Shown here one piece after another: positions 8,118 to 16,355 of a stretch of 55,651 nt of DNA. Under the pieces are notes generated by a model, which worked only from the letters and a program-made list of their open reading frames with translations, was not told the DNA's origin and ran no database searches. The translations under genes were made by a program, and so were the position numbers. Origin of the DNA: Chloroflexota bacterium. Lineage in GTDB: Bacteria; Chloroflexota; UBA11872; VXOZ01. The stretch's first letter is position 1, and each line of letters starts with the position of its first letter. Location of the stretch: the NCBI GenBank assembly GCA_022824225.1, contig JAJEAH010000018.1:1-55651 (forward strand). The letters are read 5' to 3'.

Positions 8118-9221
8118 ATGACACGACGAGACCTGCTGGGACGGGGCGTGGCAGTGCTGGGCCTGGGCCTGCTGGCAGCGTGCGGCAGCCCGGCTGAGGA
8201 GACGGTTGAGGTTACGCCAACCATGCCGCCAACCGCTGTGCCGCCTACACCGGCCCCCGCCGCGACACCTGCGGAGACTCAAGAAGCGCCCCAGGCGCCG
8301 GCGGCCGCAGACGTTACGCTCCAGGAGTTTCCCGTTCCCCCTGGCGCGCACCCCCACGACGTGGCCCCGGCGCTCGAGGCCGATGGCATTGTCTGGTACA
8401 CGGCCCAGCACCAAGAAGCGTTGGGCATCCTGGAGCCCCTCACCGGAGAGACGCGGCACATTCACCTGGGCAGCGGCGCGCGGCCGCACGGCGTGATTGT
8501 CGGGCCGGACGGCGCGCCGTGGATTACGGACGGCGGCCTCAACGCCATGGTGCACGTCGATCCCGCCACAGAAGCGGTAGAGGTCTTCCCCTTGCCGGCA
8601 GGCACGGGCTACGCCAACCTCAACACGGCGACGTTCGACGCCAATGGCATCTGCTGGTTCACGGGCCAGAGCGGCGTCCACGGCCGGGTGGACCCGCAAA
8701 GCGGCGCGTTAGAGGTATTTCAGTCGCCCCGGGGGCGCGGGCCCTACGGCATTTGCGCCACGCCAGACGGCAACGTCTACTACGCTTCGCTGGCCGGCAG
8801 CTACGTGGGGCACGTTAATACGGACACCGGCGACGTAACTGAATTGGAACCGCCCACGCCCGGCCAGGGCGCGCGGCGCGTGTGGGCGGATTCGCTCAGC
8901 CGCATCTGGGTGGCGGAATGGAATGCCGGACAGGTCAGCCGCTACGACCCCACAGACCGGAGCTGGCGGGAATGGCGGCTGCCCGGTTCGTCACCCCGCG
9001 CCTATGCCGTTTATGTCGATGAATACGACATAGTCTGGCTGACGGACTTCGGCGCCAACGCCTTGGTCCGCTTCGACCCGGCAGACGAGTCCTTCACCGC
9101 CTATCCCTGGCCCAGTGCCGGCGCCGCCGTGCGGCAACTCCTTGGGAGGCCCGGCGAAGTTTGGGGGGCAGAGTCCGGCGTGGACGCGCTCGTCGTGGCC
9201 CGCACCGCCACCCCCCGGTAG
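8118..9221 (+). CDS. Tat-type lipoprotein with Vgb-like beta-propeller
   Basis: ATG at 8118 gives 367 aa; the frame runs further upstream but only as a shadow of the previous gene. The N-terminus has a twin-arginine motif (TRRDLLGRG), a hydrophobic stretch and lipobox LAAC (Cys about residue 19), so it is probably exported folded and lipid-anchored. A Pro/Thr-rich linker (about 25-62) follows. The rest is a beta-propeller with repeated blades: PHGVIVGPDGAPWITDGG, YGICATPDGNVYYASLAG, RVWADSLSRIWVAEWNAG, YAVYVDEYDIVWLTDFGAN. It matches the virginiamycin B lyase (streptogramin lyase) family. Most such proteins have unproven activities, so lyase function is not claimed. Confidence 0.75.
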   Translation: MTRRDLLGRGVAVLGLGLLAACGSPAEETVEVTPTMPPTAVPPTPAPAATPAETQEAPQAPAAADVTLQEFPVPPGAHPHDVAPALEADGIVWYTAQHQEALGILEPLTGETRHIHLGSGARPHGVIVGPDGAPWITDGGLNAMVHVDPATEAVEVFPLPAGTGYANLNTATFDANGICWFTGQSGVHGRVDPQSGALEVFQSPRGRGPYGICATPDGNVYYASLAGSYVGHVNTDTGDVTELEPPTPGQGARRVWADSLSRIWVAEWNAGQVSRYDPTDRSWREWRLPGSSPRAYAVYVDEYDIVWLTDFGANALVRFDPADESFTAYPWPSAGAAVRQLLGRPGEVWGAESGVDALVVARTATPR

Positions 9222-9372
9222 TGCAGGCTTGTAACCTGCGTTCACTGCCGCCAACCTCGGCCACACGCGGGAAGCGGTTCCACACTATTCAAGAACGAAA
9301 CGTCTCTCCGAGAAGCAACTACTGCCGTCGACCGGTAGCCGCCTCACGCGCCGACGCGTGCGCAAGCGCCAT

Positions 9373-9858
9373 TCACGCCCCCGGCGTCGGGGTAGAGCGT
9401 TCGTGGCCCGAGTCAACACACAGCTCATCTCCTCGCGCCGCTGTGCTCGCAAGCCTATCGCAGCGTTCGTTCTCTCTATTTCCCGAATGCCCGCGTACCC
9501 ATTTGAAGGTCACACGGTGCGTGCCGGTCAAGTCGAGCAGCCGCGCCCAGAGATCGGGATTGAGGGCCTTGCCGCGCTTGCCGCGTTGCCACCCGTTCGC
9601 CCGCCACTGTTTCGCCCAACCCTTGGTGACCGCATCCACAACGTACTTGGAATCACTATGGAGTACCACTTCACAGGGCTCAGTGAGCTTCTCCAGCGCC
9701 TTGATAGCAGCCAGCATTTCCATGCGGTTGTTCGTCGTCCGGCGAAACCCGCCGGAGATTTCCTTGCGATGGAGCCCGAACAGAATCACCGCGCCGTAGC
9801 CGCCAGGGCCGGGATTCCCAATGCAGGCGCCGTCGGTATAGATCGTCACTCGCTTCAT
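9373..9858 (-). CDS. rnhA: ribonuclease HI
   Basis: A 161-aa enzyme that degrades the RNA strand of RNA-DNA hybrids. The four acidic active-site residues are present: D9 in YTDGACIGNPG, the Glu in NNRMEMLAA, the Asp in LHSDSKYV and the Asp in NERCDRLA. The handle region KGWAKQWRANGWQRG and VRGHSGNRENE match bacterial type 1 RNase H. The C-terminal tail of about 20 residues after the last helix is unconserved. It is a single gene flanked by repeat-rich gaps. Confidence 0.96.
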   Translation of the reverse strand: MKRVTIYTDGACIGNPGPGGYGAVILFGLHRKEISGGFRRTTNNRMEMLAAIKALEKLTEPCEVVLHSDSKYVVDAVTKGWAKQWRANGWQRGKRGKALNPDLWARLLDLTGTHRVTFKWVRGHSGNRENERCDRLASTAARGDELCVDSGHERSTPTPGA

Positions 9859-9916
9859 AGGAGTCGTTGTGTAGGCATTTTGCCATCATTACAATTAAAT
9901 AGCACGACAGGTTCCG

Positions 9917-9985
9917 TCATTCCCGTGAAAACGGGAATCCATCTTCGCCGCGCGCACCCCGGATTCCGGCGTTCGCCGGAATGAC
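9917..9985. repeat. palindromic doublet bounded by GTCATTCC/GGAATGAC
   Basis: Two perfect hairpins sit back to back: ATTCCCGT-GAAA-ACGGGAAT (9919-9938, GNRA tetraloop) and ATTCCGGC-GTTC-GCCGGAAT (9963-9982). The whole 69-bp element has inverted ends GTCATTCC and GGAATGAC. It is a REP/BIME- or mini-MITE-like unit. Confidence 0.85.
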
Positions 9986-10078
9986 GGCCAGGAAGCCAGC
10001 CGCGCCACCCCCGATCAGAGCCTGCCCCTGCGAAGACAGGGGTCGAGGGCATGCTTTCATCCCTTGGTGGGGCCTGCA

Positions 10079-10190
10079 AAGCCTGCCCCGTACTTGATAT
10101 GGGGGCCATGGTGATTCCCGTGAAAGCCTGTTCTGAGCTTGCCGAAGAGCTTGCCCCGTACCCCGGTACGAGGCGGGAATCCATCTTCAC
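10079..10190. repeat. composite palindromic repeat with TGCCCCGTAC motifs
   Basis: Two copies of the 10-mer TGCCCCGTAC (10084 and 10154) flank an ATTCCCGTGAAAGC arm and a TGAGCTTGCCGAAG core. The right end is GGCGGGAATCCATCTTC. The same 10-mer and a matching right end occur in the insertion inside galE (49441-49560). Confidence 0.7.
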
Positions 10191-10524
10191 GCGACACCGG
10201 ATCGTGCTACTACGCGGGGCGGCGAGCAACCACATACGCAAGTATCATCTTTGCCAATTGCCTTCTTTGCCACTTTGCGGACAAAACGAGAGACAATCTC
10301 CCTACAAACGCTTGAGATTCCGCGTCTTTGATGAAGTCAGCGAACCCTATTCGACGCTTGCGATCGGAATGACACTGAATGTCCACAGAGCCTAGATCTC
10401 ACTCCAAACAGCAAAACAAGAAGAGCACTCCACTTCCCTGTGCCGCCAGGAAGAGCGGAATGCCCCTCGTACGTCCGTCTCTGAACTTGGTGAGAGCCGC
10501 ACGGGCTCTCTGCTAGCCGCCGCC

Positions 10525-10869
10525 TCAGCCGGCGGTCTCGATACCGCCGATCATGAAGCCCCGGCGCGCGCCCTCATCCACGAACTCCACCGAAGCGCCG
10601 TCCAGGGCCGAAAACGTCTGCGAGTCCATCACCACGCCGACGCCGGCGGAATTCACCACCTGGTCGGTGTCTTCGACCTCTTGATCGAAACCCATCCCAA
10701 AGTTCTTCTTGCCGCAGCCGCACTCGCTCTGCACGAAGATGCGCAGCTTCGCATCGGCCATGTCGTTGTCCGTCATGAGCCGCTGCAACTCCGCCGCAGC
10801 CGCCTCCGAAACCGTAATCACGTGATAGCTCTCTTTCTTCCCGTCAGTTGCGCGATGGTCATGCGTCAC
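10525..10869 (-). CDS. HesB/IscA-family (A-type carrier-like) protein with displaced cysteines
   Basis: The 114-aa product aligns by eye with A-type Fe-S proteins: ITVSEAAAAELQRLM, LRIFVQSECGCG, then GMGFDQEVEDTDQVV and VVMDSQTFSALDGASVEF. Classical members have one Cys in the first motif and CGCG near the C-terminus. Here CGCG is at residues 50-53 in the first position, and the C-terminal motif is replaced by RRGFMIGG, with no other cysteine. It may bind a cluster differently or not at all. The start is ATG 10869; the predicted promoter would leave a leader of only about 8 nt. It is a single gene, upstream of tmRNA. Confidence 0.75.
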   Translation of the reverse strand: MTHDHRATDGKKESYHVITVSEAAAAELQRLMTDNDMADAKLRIFVQSECGCGKKNFGMGFDQEVEDTDQVVNSAGVGVVMDSQTFSALDGASVEFVDEGARRGFMIGGIETAG

Positions 10870-10883
10870 TGCATCGTCTGGGC

Positions 10884-10892
10884 ATTATAGCA
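10884..10892 (-). promoter_or_regulatory. extended -10 promoter for the A-type carrier-like gene
   Basis: Minus strand reads TGC-TATAAT (TATAAT at 10884-10889), a perfect extended -10, with no -35 hexamer. The expected start near 10877 is only about 8 nt from the ATG, so the mRNA would be leaderless or nearly so. Confidence 0.55.
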
Positions 10893-11121
10893 TACGGGCA
10901 GACGTGGCCCCTTCGCTCAATGTAGCAAGAGCACGTTTGGAAGTCGCCTTGTCAGCCAAGACAGCGGCAGCTCCCAAAGCCACTGAGAGAATTGTTCGGC
11001 GGGAACTCAGCGCGTGGTCGCCATGACAACTGCCGACATTGGGAAACGCATTCGTGGTGCATTCCATGCGCCGTTAATCACAACAGCGTAAAGCGTCAAC
11101 ATTGCCGCGCGGCATCGCTAT

Positions 11122-11495
11122 TGGTGGAGATGGGGGAGGGTCGAACTCCCCGTCCAGAATTGTTCTTCCTGCAACCTCTACGAGCGTAGTCAGCTTTTGG
11201 GTTTCATTTCCAGATCACGAGCGGACGAAAACCTCTGGAAACTAGCTTCCGTTAGTCTTTCGCGGTCGCCGAAAGCGGCGGATACTATCCGCGCGGGCCG
11301 CGGCACCCCGGTTGATATGTCGCCCACGCTGCGCTCACCGGAGGAAGAACAGGCGGACGTCACAGCGCTATTTAGGCTGCGAGAGCAAAATCGTGCTTGT
11401 TGGCACTTAAAAAAGTTGCTATCTGATTTACGAGGGTGATAGCACCTCGGCTCGCAGTTCCAGGCCTCCCAACCCTGTCGAATCCACTCATCCCC
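11122..11495 (-). ncRNA. ssrA: transfer-messenger RNA (tmRNA)
   Basis: A one-piece tmRNA of 374 nt that rescues stalled ribosomes. The 5' end GGGGATGAGTGGATTCGACA and the 3' end CATCTCCACCA (CCA encoded at 11122-11124) pair as a 7-bp acceptor stem. A T-arm precedes the 3' end. The tag frame at 11404-11372 reads ANKHDFALAA followed by TAA; it begins with a GCC resume codon and ends in the ALAA degradation signal. No intrinsic terminator is obvious downstream. The gene has its own promoter. Confidence 0.95.
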
Positions 11496-11878
11496 GTGTA
11501 CATCTTCAGTATATCATGCCCAGTACCCCACGCATCCGCCGGTTGCAGATAAATGTCATAGCATTTAGTGCTTCGCCAGCGACACGCACTTCTACCCATG
11601 GGGCAGCAATGCAATGGGCACTGGGATCATGCAGACAATGCGACGGCGCTGACAAGCAACCGCATGACGCGGCGGCATTGTGTAGGCGCTTGGGTGCCAT
11701 GTGGGATACAGGACGCAAAATGCTCGCTAGGCACACCAGGTCTCGATACTCGGCAGAGCCGTAAGGAATCTAGTGGCGGCAACTGAGGAAAAGCAAAATG
11801 CCGCTACTCTACATGCGGAAAGCCGCATACAGCTTCAATTATTGCAGGACAAGGATGAAAGGGGGCATCTCGCTCATC
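11496..11878. other. gap between tmRNA and the small membrane protein gene
   Basis: Apart from the ssrA promoter I find no gene or RNA. A short AAATG-tcatag-CATTT inverted repeat lies near 11551-11567. Confidence 0.5.
11508..11516 (-). promoter_or_regulatory. extended -10 promoter of ssrA
   Basis: Minus strand reads TGA-TATACT, with TATACT at 11508-11513, about 12 nt upstream of the mature tmRNA 5' end. No -35 hexamer is evident. Confidence 0.55.
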
Positions 11879-12082
11879 TCATGTCTCTTCCCGTTTGCTC
11901 GCCTGCATGAAGTAGCCTTCGAGTAGTCCCTCGATGCGGGAGGCACGGTCGGACACGTCCGAGATACGATCTCCCAGCCGGGTCTCAACACCGGAAAAGC
12001 GAGTCTCGAACCGCCATAGCAGACCTACCGCCGCCGCAATTACAGTACCAATTGTGATAATGAATTCCCCGTTTTTCTCCAC
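11879..12082 (-). CDS. small single-pass membrane protein with coiled coil
   Basis: GTG at 12082 has a GAGG ribosome site 6 nt upstream and gives 67 aa. Residues about 6-23 (EFIITIGTVIAAAVGLLW) form one membrane segment. The rest (about 25-60) is a heptad-like helix, TRLGDRISDVSDRASRIEGL, predicted to form a coiled coil in the cytoplasm. It resembles the XhlA-like/hypothetical small membrane proteins that are frequent in Chloroflexota metagenome bins. Function unknown. Confidence 0.6.
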   Translation of the reverse strand: MEKNGEFIITIGTVIAAAVGLLWRFETRFSGVETRLGDRISDVSDRASRIEGLLEGYFMQASKREET

Positions 12083-12208
12083 TAGGCGCCTCTTCTCTCA
12101 TCGTTTAGATGAATCCGCACCCCAGCCTCTGATTAACAGAGTAGCATTCTCGTGTCAGGAGTCCGGTAACTTGGTCTAGAGAATCAACTGCCGCAGTCAC
12201 ACGGATTC

Positions 12209-13471
12209 TCAAGCACTCTGCGGTTGGTGAAGCAATCCGGCCTCTACCAGATTGCCCGCGGCGTCGAACTCCCATGCGTAGGGCGCGTCGAGAACTTCCA
12301 GGTTTGGGTTCTCGCGCGCTGCCGGGATAAGCGCCTCGGAGAAGAGCAGGTACTCCAAGTGGAGCGTGCTGTAGATGCGGGCGACGCGGGGTTCCGCCAC
12401 GCCGGCGCAGGCGGACTTGAACGCCGTTTCGATGGCCGCCTTGTCCGTATCCAGGGTGATGGGAATTTTGGCGACGGCCGGATTATTGGCGGTGAGGGCG
12501 TTCATATAGAGGTCGTAGTGGTTGATCTTGTCGGCCAGGCGTTTCGTCACGAAGTCGGCGTGGCCGATGCCCACCGCGTTGCCGTGTGATTCCGGCGTCA
12601 GGTCGCGCACCAGCACGCGCTGGTAGTTGGGTTGGCGGTCCATGGTCATGCCGCGGTTGAGCCCAATGACGTTCGGGTCCATGCCCGCCCCGGAGATATT
12701 CTTTCCCATGACGTCTACGATCAAGAGATCGAGCTCGTCGAAGGGCACACGCGGCAGCAAGGTCTTGGAAAGCGTCTGCAATTCCCGGTCGGTCTCGTAG
12801 ATGTCTGCCGCGCGCGCGGCCTTGATGGTGTGGGGCTGATCGTAGCCGTTTTCCACCACGGCGAGACCCAGGACGATGTTGGACTTCTCGATAGCCACCT
12901 TGGCCGCTTGGGGGACCGAGTCGGTCAGGCCGTGGGCGTGGACTTGCTCGGCGCCTCTTTGCTTACCCAGGCCCACCGCAATCATCTTGCAGAGGCCGCT
13001 TTCCACCGGCCCGCGAAAACTCGTGTGGGGTTTCACCCGCGCCACCACGATGACGGCGTCGGCGTTGTAGGCATTGCGATCGAAATAGACCGTGGCGCCG
13101 TTGGGAGCTTTGCCTAGGTCCGCCACGTCCATGGTGGCGCGAATCTCCGCGCCGGTGGTTTCTTCCGTGATGCCGTAGTCGCGGAGCACCGCGGCTTGCC
13201 CCTCGGCGACCGCGCCGCCGTGGCTGCCCATGGCGGGCACCACGAAAGGGGTCGCCCCGGCGGCCTTTACGGCGTCCGCCACGGTGCGAATGATCTCGGG
13301 GATGCGCGTAATGCCCCGGCTGCCGGCCGTGATAGCCACTTCCATGCCGGGGCGCACCACCGTCTTGAGGCCGACACGCGCGAACTCAGCCTGAATGGCG
13401 CCGGGCAGGTCCTCGATTTGTTCCGTGGAGAAGCGCTGGCGCACGTGCACCATGCGGGGTAGCGTTGCCAT
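12209..13471 (-). CDS. LarA-like nickel-pincer racemase family protein (DUF2088)
   Basis: The 420-aa product has the DUF2088/LarA N-domain architecture: VGLKTVVRPGMEVAITAGSR (about 33-52), the GSHGG loop (about 83-87), KPHTSFRGPVESGLCKM (about 146-162) and a second half with DVMGKNISGAGMDP. LarA uses a nickel pincer cofactor held by His and Lys residues; histidines occur here in GSHGG and KPHTSF and a lysine in GLGKQRG. The substrate is a 2-hydroxyacid in characterised members and is unknown here. ATG 13471 has a GAGGA site upstream. No larB, larC or larE is nearby. Assignment to the family is good, racemase activity unproven. Confidence 0.75.
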   Translation of the reverse strand: MATLPRMVHVRQRFSTEQIEDLPGAIQAEFARVGLKTVVRPGMEVAITAGSRGITRIPEIIRTVADAVKAAGATPFVVPAMGSHGGAVAEGQAAVLRDYGITEETTGAEIRATMDVADLGKAPNGATVYFDRNAYNADAVIVVARVKPHTSFRGPVESGLCKMIAVGLGKQRGAEQVHAHGLTDSVPQAAKVAIEKSNIVLGLAVVENGYDQPHTIKAARAADIYETDRELQTLSKTLLPRVPFDELDLLIVDVMGKNISGAGMDPNVIGLNRGMTMDRQPNYQRVLVRDLTPESHGNAVGIGHADFVTKRLADKINHYDLYMNALTANNPAVAKIPITLDTDKAAIETAFKSACAGVAEPRVARIYSTLHLEYLLFSEALIPAARENPNLEVLDAPYAWEFDAAGNLVEAGLLHQPQSA

Positions 13472-13649
13472 AGCCGTTCCTCAGCAAACCTCTCTGGCAG
13501 TTCATTGCCGCCTGGGCAGACTTGCCGATGCGGGCGCGCATAGCCAAAACCCGCTCAACCCGCCTGCGCAATACGCAAGCCGTCCGGCGCTTGGCCCCAC
13601 CGACCAACCCCGATTGCGGCCTTCACCCAGGCTTCTCTTCGCCCCTGCG

Positions 13650-13742
13650 GGCGGCCTGTGGGTGGCCCCACGAGGTGGGCCCCCACGTGGTAGGGGTGTC
13701 CCCACAGAGTGGGCGCCCCTCGGGGTGGCCGCGCCCCACGAC
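13650..13742. repeat. cluster of overlapping CCCCAC/GTGGGG inverted repeats
   Basis: Within the 282-bp gap between the DUF2088 gene and the lipoprotein gene, motifs such as GGTGGCCCCACGAGGTGGGC, CCCCACGTGG, GTCCCCACAGAGTGGGC and GGGGTGGCCGCGCCCCAC alternate and can form several competing GC-rich hairpins. There is no U-tract. It may end the convergent-side transcripts or be a dispersed repeat. Confidence 0.5.
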
Positions 13743-13753
13743 GGGGAGCGTGC

Positions 13754-14680
13754 CTAGATCGTCTCCCAGAACGGGGTAGAGTTGTCCAACGTGAAGATCA
13801 CCAACCGGTCGCTGGGCGTCGTTACGTCCGTAAGATTCTCGGCCGTAATGAGCAGGCGATTGTACTGGCGCATGCCCTTGGTTTCCGGCGGCACGGTCAT
13901 CACGATTTGCGAATCACCGTTCGGCGTTACCGTAAGCCACGCCGCATTGTACGTCACGGGCGCATCACTCAGCGTATCCAGCACCCACAGCAGCAGGAAC
14001 TTGTCGCCGTACTCACGCGGCTGCTTGAGCCCGGCAAAGGTGAGGGAGAGTCCGCCGTTTTCGCCCAGGCGCACGATAGTACGCACACCTTCGCCAAGCG
14101 TAGTGGGCTGCAATTCAAACGTCACACCCGGGTTCATAATCATAGGCCGCGCCAGTATGATCTTCATCGCCGAGTCTTCGAGCGACACCGACGGCGACTC
14201 CACCATGGCGTGATCTTCGGCCGTCACGTAGATGGCCTTGACCGCGTCGAACGTGGTATACGTCCAGAGTGTGGCCACCCGCGAAATGTCCGCGATCAGC
14301 GCGCCGCCGTTTTCGTAGGCGATCGCGCCGTTTCGCTCATTGCCAACCCAGACCACGAAAGTATTGCCACCCAAGGACGCCGGCGTCGGCATGCGCCGGC
14401 CGTTCACGAAGATCGAGCCTCTGTCGGAGTTGAGGGCCACGCCGATTTCGGCGTTGCCAGCCTGTTCCTCATCGACCTGCATGAGCAGCGGCAAGTCGCG
14501 CCGGCTTTCCTCCGCCTCGCCAATCGCTCGCGCCTGCGCCGTCGCCACCAAATCGGGATGGGGTGTCGGCACGATTCGCTCGCTGCTCGCCTCTTGAACA
14601 CCACAGGCTGCTGCCGTGAAAAGCAGGAATAGACTAAGGACCGCAATCCTATAGATGAATGGCATCTTCAGCCGTCTCAT
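13754..14680 (-). CDS. lipoprotein with two beta domains, RskA-like features
   Basis: ATG at 14680 follows AGGAGG by 4 nt and gives 308 aa. The signal is basic (MRRLK), then hydrophobic and ends TAAACG, so Cys about residue 22 is a probable lipidation site. The mature part has two similar beta-rich halves: FVVWVGNERNGAIAYENGG (about 105-123) and FLLLWVLDTLSDAPVTYNAA (about 220-239), followed by VPPETKGMRQYNRLLITAEN. The second resembles the anti-sigma-K (RskA) C-terminal fold by eye only. There is no sigma-factor gene nearby. Exported, anchored, function unknown. Confidence 0.65.
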   Translation of the reverse strand: MRRLKMPFIYRIAVLSLFLLFTAAACGVQEASSERIVPTPHPDLVATAQARAIGEAEESRRDLPLLMQVDEEQAGNAEIGVALNSDRGSIFVNGRRMPTPASLGGNTFVVWVGNERNGAIAYENGGALIADISRVATLWTYTTFDAVKAIYVTAEDHAMVESPSVSLEDSAMKIILARPMIMNPGVTFELQPTTLGEGVRTIVRLGENGGLSLTFAGLKQPREYGDKFLLLWVLDTLSDAPVTYNAAWLTVTPNGDSQIVMTVPPETKGMRQYNRLLITAENLTDVTTPSDRLVIFTLDNSTPFWETI

Positions 14681-15064
14681 GGTTCCTCCTGTACCCTCGC
14701 ATGCAGCGCTGCCGGCATGAGGCGCTCTATAGCGCGTTGGCGTCTTCATTTAATCGAAATTCGCATACCAATAGTATGCCAACGACACGACATTCACAAG
14801 TGGCCCGCATCGCGCGCCCCGGCGCGACGCCCCTGGGGGCGCACGCGGCGCGGGAATCTCCAACCGTCAAACCGCCGCCCCGCTCACACCGCCTGACCGC
14901 GGCGGAAAGCCCTCCGGCTGCGGGACGCGAGCCTCGCAAGTCGAATCCCTGCCGCGTCTGGGATTGGTTCCGTGTCTCGGGGGCAAGCCGCCTCGTTCGA
15001 TGGGCGTGCGTGTGCCGCACCTACTTCCAGTGAGCATAGCATATTCCGCCTTTGATGAGAAATG
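14681..15064. other. 384-bp gap, no gene found
   Basis: GC-rich and partly palindromic (for example GTGCG-TGTGC-CGCAC near 15010-15024). I tested it for tRNA, RNase P RNA and SRP RNA motifs and found none. Confidence 0.5.
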
Positions 15065-15070
15065 TATAAT
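15063..15070 (+). promoter_or_regulatory. -10 box TATAAT for the DUF164 gene
   Basis: TG directly precedes TATAAT (15065-15070). Transcription would start near 15077, which lies downstream of the in-frame ATG at 15069 and so supports the ATG at 15108 as the true start. Confidence 0.5.
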
Positions 15071-15107
15071 GGCAGCAAAACCGCATTCCTCCGGAGAGGT
15101 TCAGGGC

Positions 15108-15818
15108 ATGCCGCCGCTGGCGTTTGAGGGCTTACAGGCTTTGCAGCAAGCCGACCTGCAGTTGGATGCGCTGCGGGCTGAGGCCGAACACATCGAAGAC
15201 GCGCTGGCGGACCACGGTGAAATCGACGAGGCGCGCCGCACGCTGGCGCGCCTGACCGCGACGCATGAGCACGCCCATGGCGCCTTGCGCGATGCCGAAT
15301 TGGCGCTGGCTTCCGTTACGGACCAGGTGGAACAGAAGTCAAAGCTCCTCTACAGCGGGACCGTGGTGAGTTCGCGGGAACTGGAAGCGCTCCAAGCGGA
15401 CATCGACCAGCTCATGCAGCAGCGCGCGACGCGGGAGGAATCGGCTCTGCAGGCCATGGTTGCCGCCGAGGAAGCCGAAGCCGCCCGCGATGAGCAGCAG
15501 GACCGTCTGGACGCGCTGACCACGTCATTCGCCGCCAAACAGGAAGAGGGCGGGGCCCGCCTGCAAGAACTGGCAACGGAAATCCCCCTGCGGGAGCGGG
15601 AACGCGAGGCGCTCTTGTCCCAGAACGATCCGGTACTGCTGGCGACCTACAATTCCCTGCGGGCGCGGGTTGGCGGTCGGGTGCTGGTCGCCGTCTCGCA
15701 GGGCCGCTGCACCTTCTGTCATATTACGTTGCCGGACACCCTGTTGCGGCAGACGCAGCACAGCGAGAAAGTCGTCTTTTGCGATAGCTGCGGCCGCATG
15801 CTCTTTGCGCCGCGCTAA
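15108..15818 (+). CDS. DUF164 coiled-coil protein with C4 zinc ribbon
   Basis: ATG at 15108 with GGAGAGG 8 nt upstream gives 236 aa; ATG 15069 is in frame but overlaps the -10 box. Residues about 10-170 form a long antiparallel coiled coil rich in Ala, Glu and Gln. The C-terminus has a zinc ribbon: RCTFCHITLPD and VVFCDSCGRML (two CxxC pairs). Homologues (CdsZ/DUF164 type) are widespread and have been linked to nucleic acids or chaperone-like roles, but no activity is certain. In Actinobacteria the family often sits beside RNase H and Nif3; here RNase HI is about 5 kb away. Confidence 0.8.
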   Translation: MPPLAFEGLQALQQADLQLDALRAEAEHIEDALADHGEIDEARRTLARLTATHEHAHGALRDAELALASVTDQVEQKSKLLYSGTVVSSRELEALQADIDQLMQQRATREESALQAMVAAEEAEAARDEQQDRLDALTTSFAAKQEEGGARLQELATEIPLREREREALLSQNDPVLLATYNSLRARVGGRVLVAVSQGRCTFCHITLPDTLLRQTQHSEKVVFCDSCGRMLFAPR

Positions 15819-16070
15819 GTCGCGGCCACACCTGAGAGGGCCCTCAGCCGCGGCCCGCAACCGCCTGCGCCATGCGGAGGCTTGCGGCGGGATCGCGCCG
15901 AAACGACACGCCGGCCCGCGAGAGGGCTAATCCAACCCCGGACGCGCTTCTCCCAAATGAGCAAACCCTCTCCCGGCGGAGAGGGCATTGCCTGCTGTCC
16001 CAGGGCCCGCTGCCCTGTCGTACGCATCTGCCGCGCAGCAGCATCCTGCCTGCCGGCGTCGCGCATGTAG

Positions 16071-16158
16071 TGGTGCCGAAGAAGGGACTCGAACCCTTAC
16101 GAGCGTAAAGCCCACTAGCCCCTCAAGCTAGCGCGTCTTCCATTTCCGCCACTTCGGC
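16071..16158 (-). tRNA. tRNA-Leu (anticodon GAG)
   Basis: An 88-nt type II tRNA. Acceptor strands GCCGAAG (5') and CTTCGGC (3') pair perfectly; discriminator A and CCA are encoded (16071-16074). The anticodon stem CTAGC/GCTAG encloses the loop TTGAGGG with GAG at positions 34-36. A long variable arm (GGGCTTTACGCTC region) and the T-loop TTCGAGT are present. It reads CUC and CUU codons. The gap 15819-16070 holds only a CCCTCTC-ccggcg-GAGAGGG hairpin (15966-15985). Confidence 0.95.
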
Positions 16159-16355
16159 GCGGGGCGCTACCACTCTGATTATAGGGAAGCGGGAAAACAG
16201 CCGTCAATGCTCAGCAGCAACAATGAGTACCGCGCCGCTCGCCGTGGGAGTTCCTGCGCGTCAACGGTAAAGGGGACACTCTTCGCCATCTCGCTGCAGC
16301 TCGACTCTCGGAAGCGTGCATCAACGCCAGGCGTTTCTAATGTCCAGCGCTCGCG

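Larger units (their letters stand above)
9859..10524. other. 666-bp gap dominated by palindromic repeats
   Basis: No gene is supported. It contains the GTCATTCCCGT-type element (9917-9985) and a composite repeat (10079-10190), listed separately. The remainder (about 10190-10520) shows no coding signature or RNA fold that I recognise. Confidence 0.6.

Noticed and set aside
10885-11067. Minus-strand frame with a Tat-like SRRTILSVALG stretch
   Set aside because: It is short, ends against the promoter of the next gene and has no ribosome site or downstream domain; at most a decayed remnant.
14964-15060. tRNA-like shadow upstream of the DUF164 gene
   Set aside because: The translated pattern looks like one produced by tRNA genes and there is a TTCGATG, but no 7-bp acceptor or 5-bp T-stem can be formed; the only stem (GTGCG/CGCAC) has a 5-nt loop.
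14681-15064. RNase P RNA or SRP RNA in the gap
   Set aside because: I could not find the conserved cores (for RNase P the GAGGAAAGTC/ACAGAA pattern, for SRP the GAAGCAG/GGTA pattern).
15069-15107. Upstream ATG at 15069 for the DUF164 gene
   Set aside because: It overlaps the -10 box TATAAT, so the transcript would begin after it; ATG 15108 has the better ribosome site.
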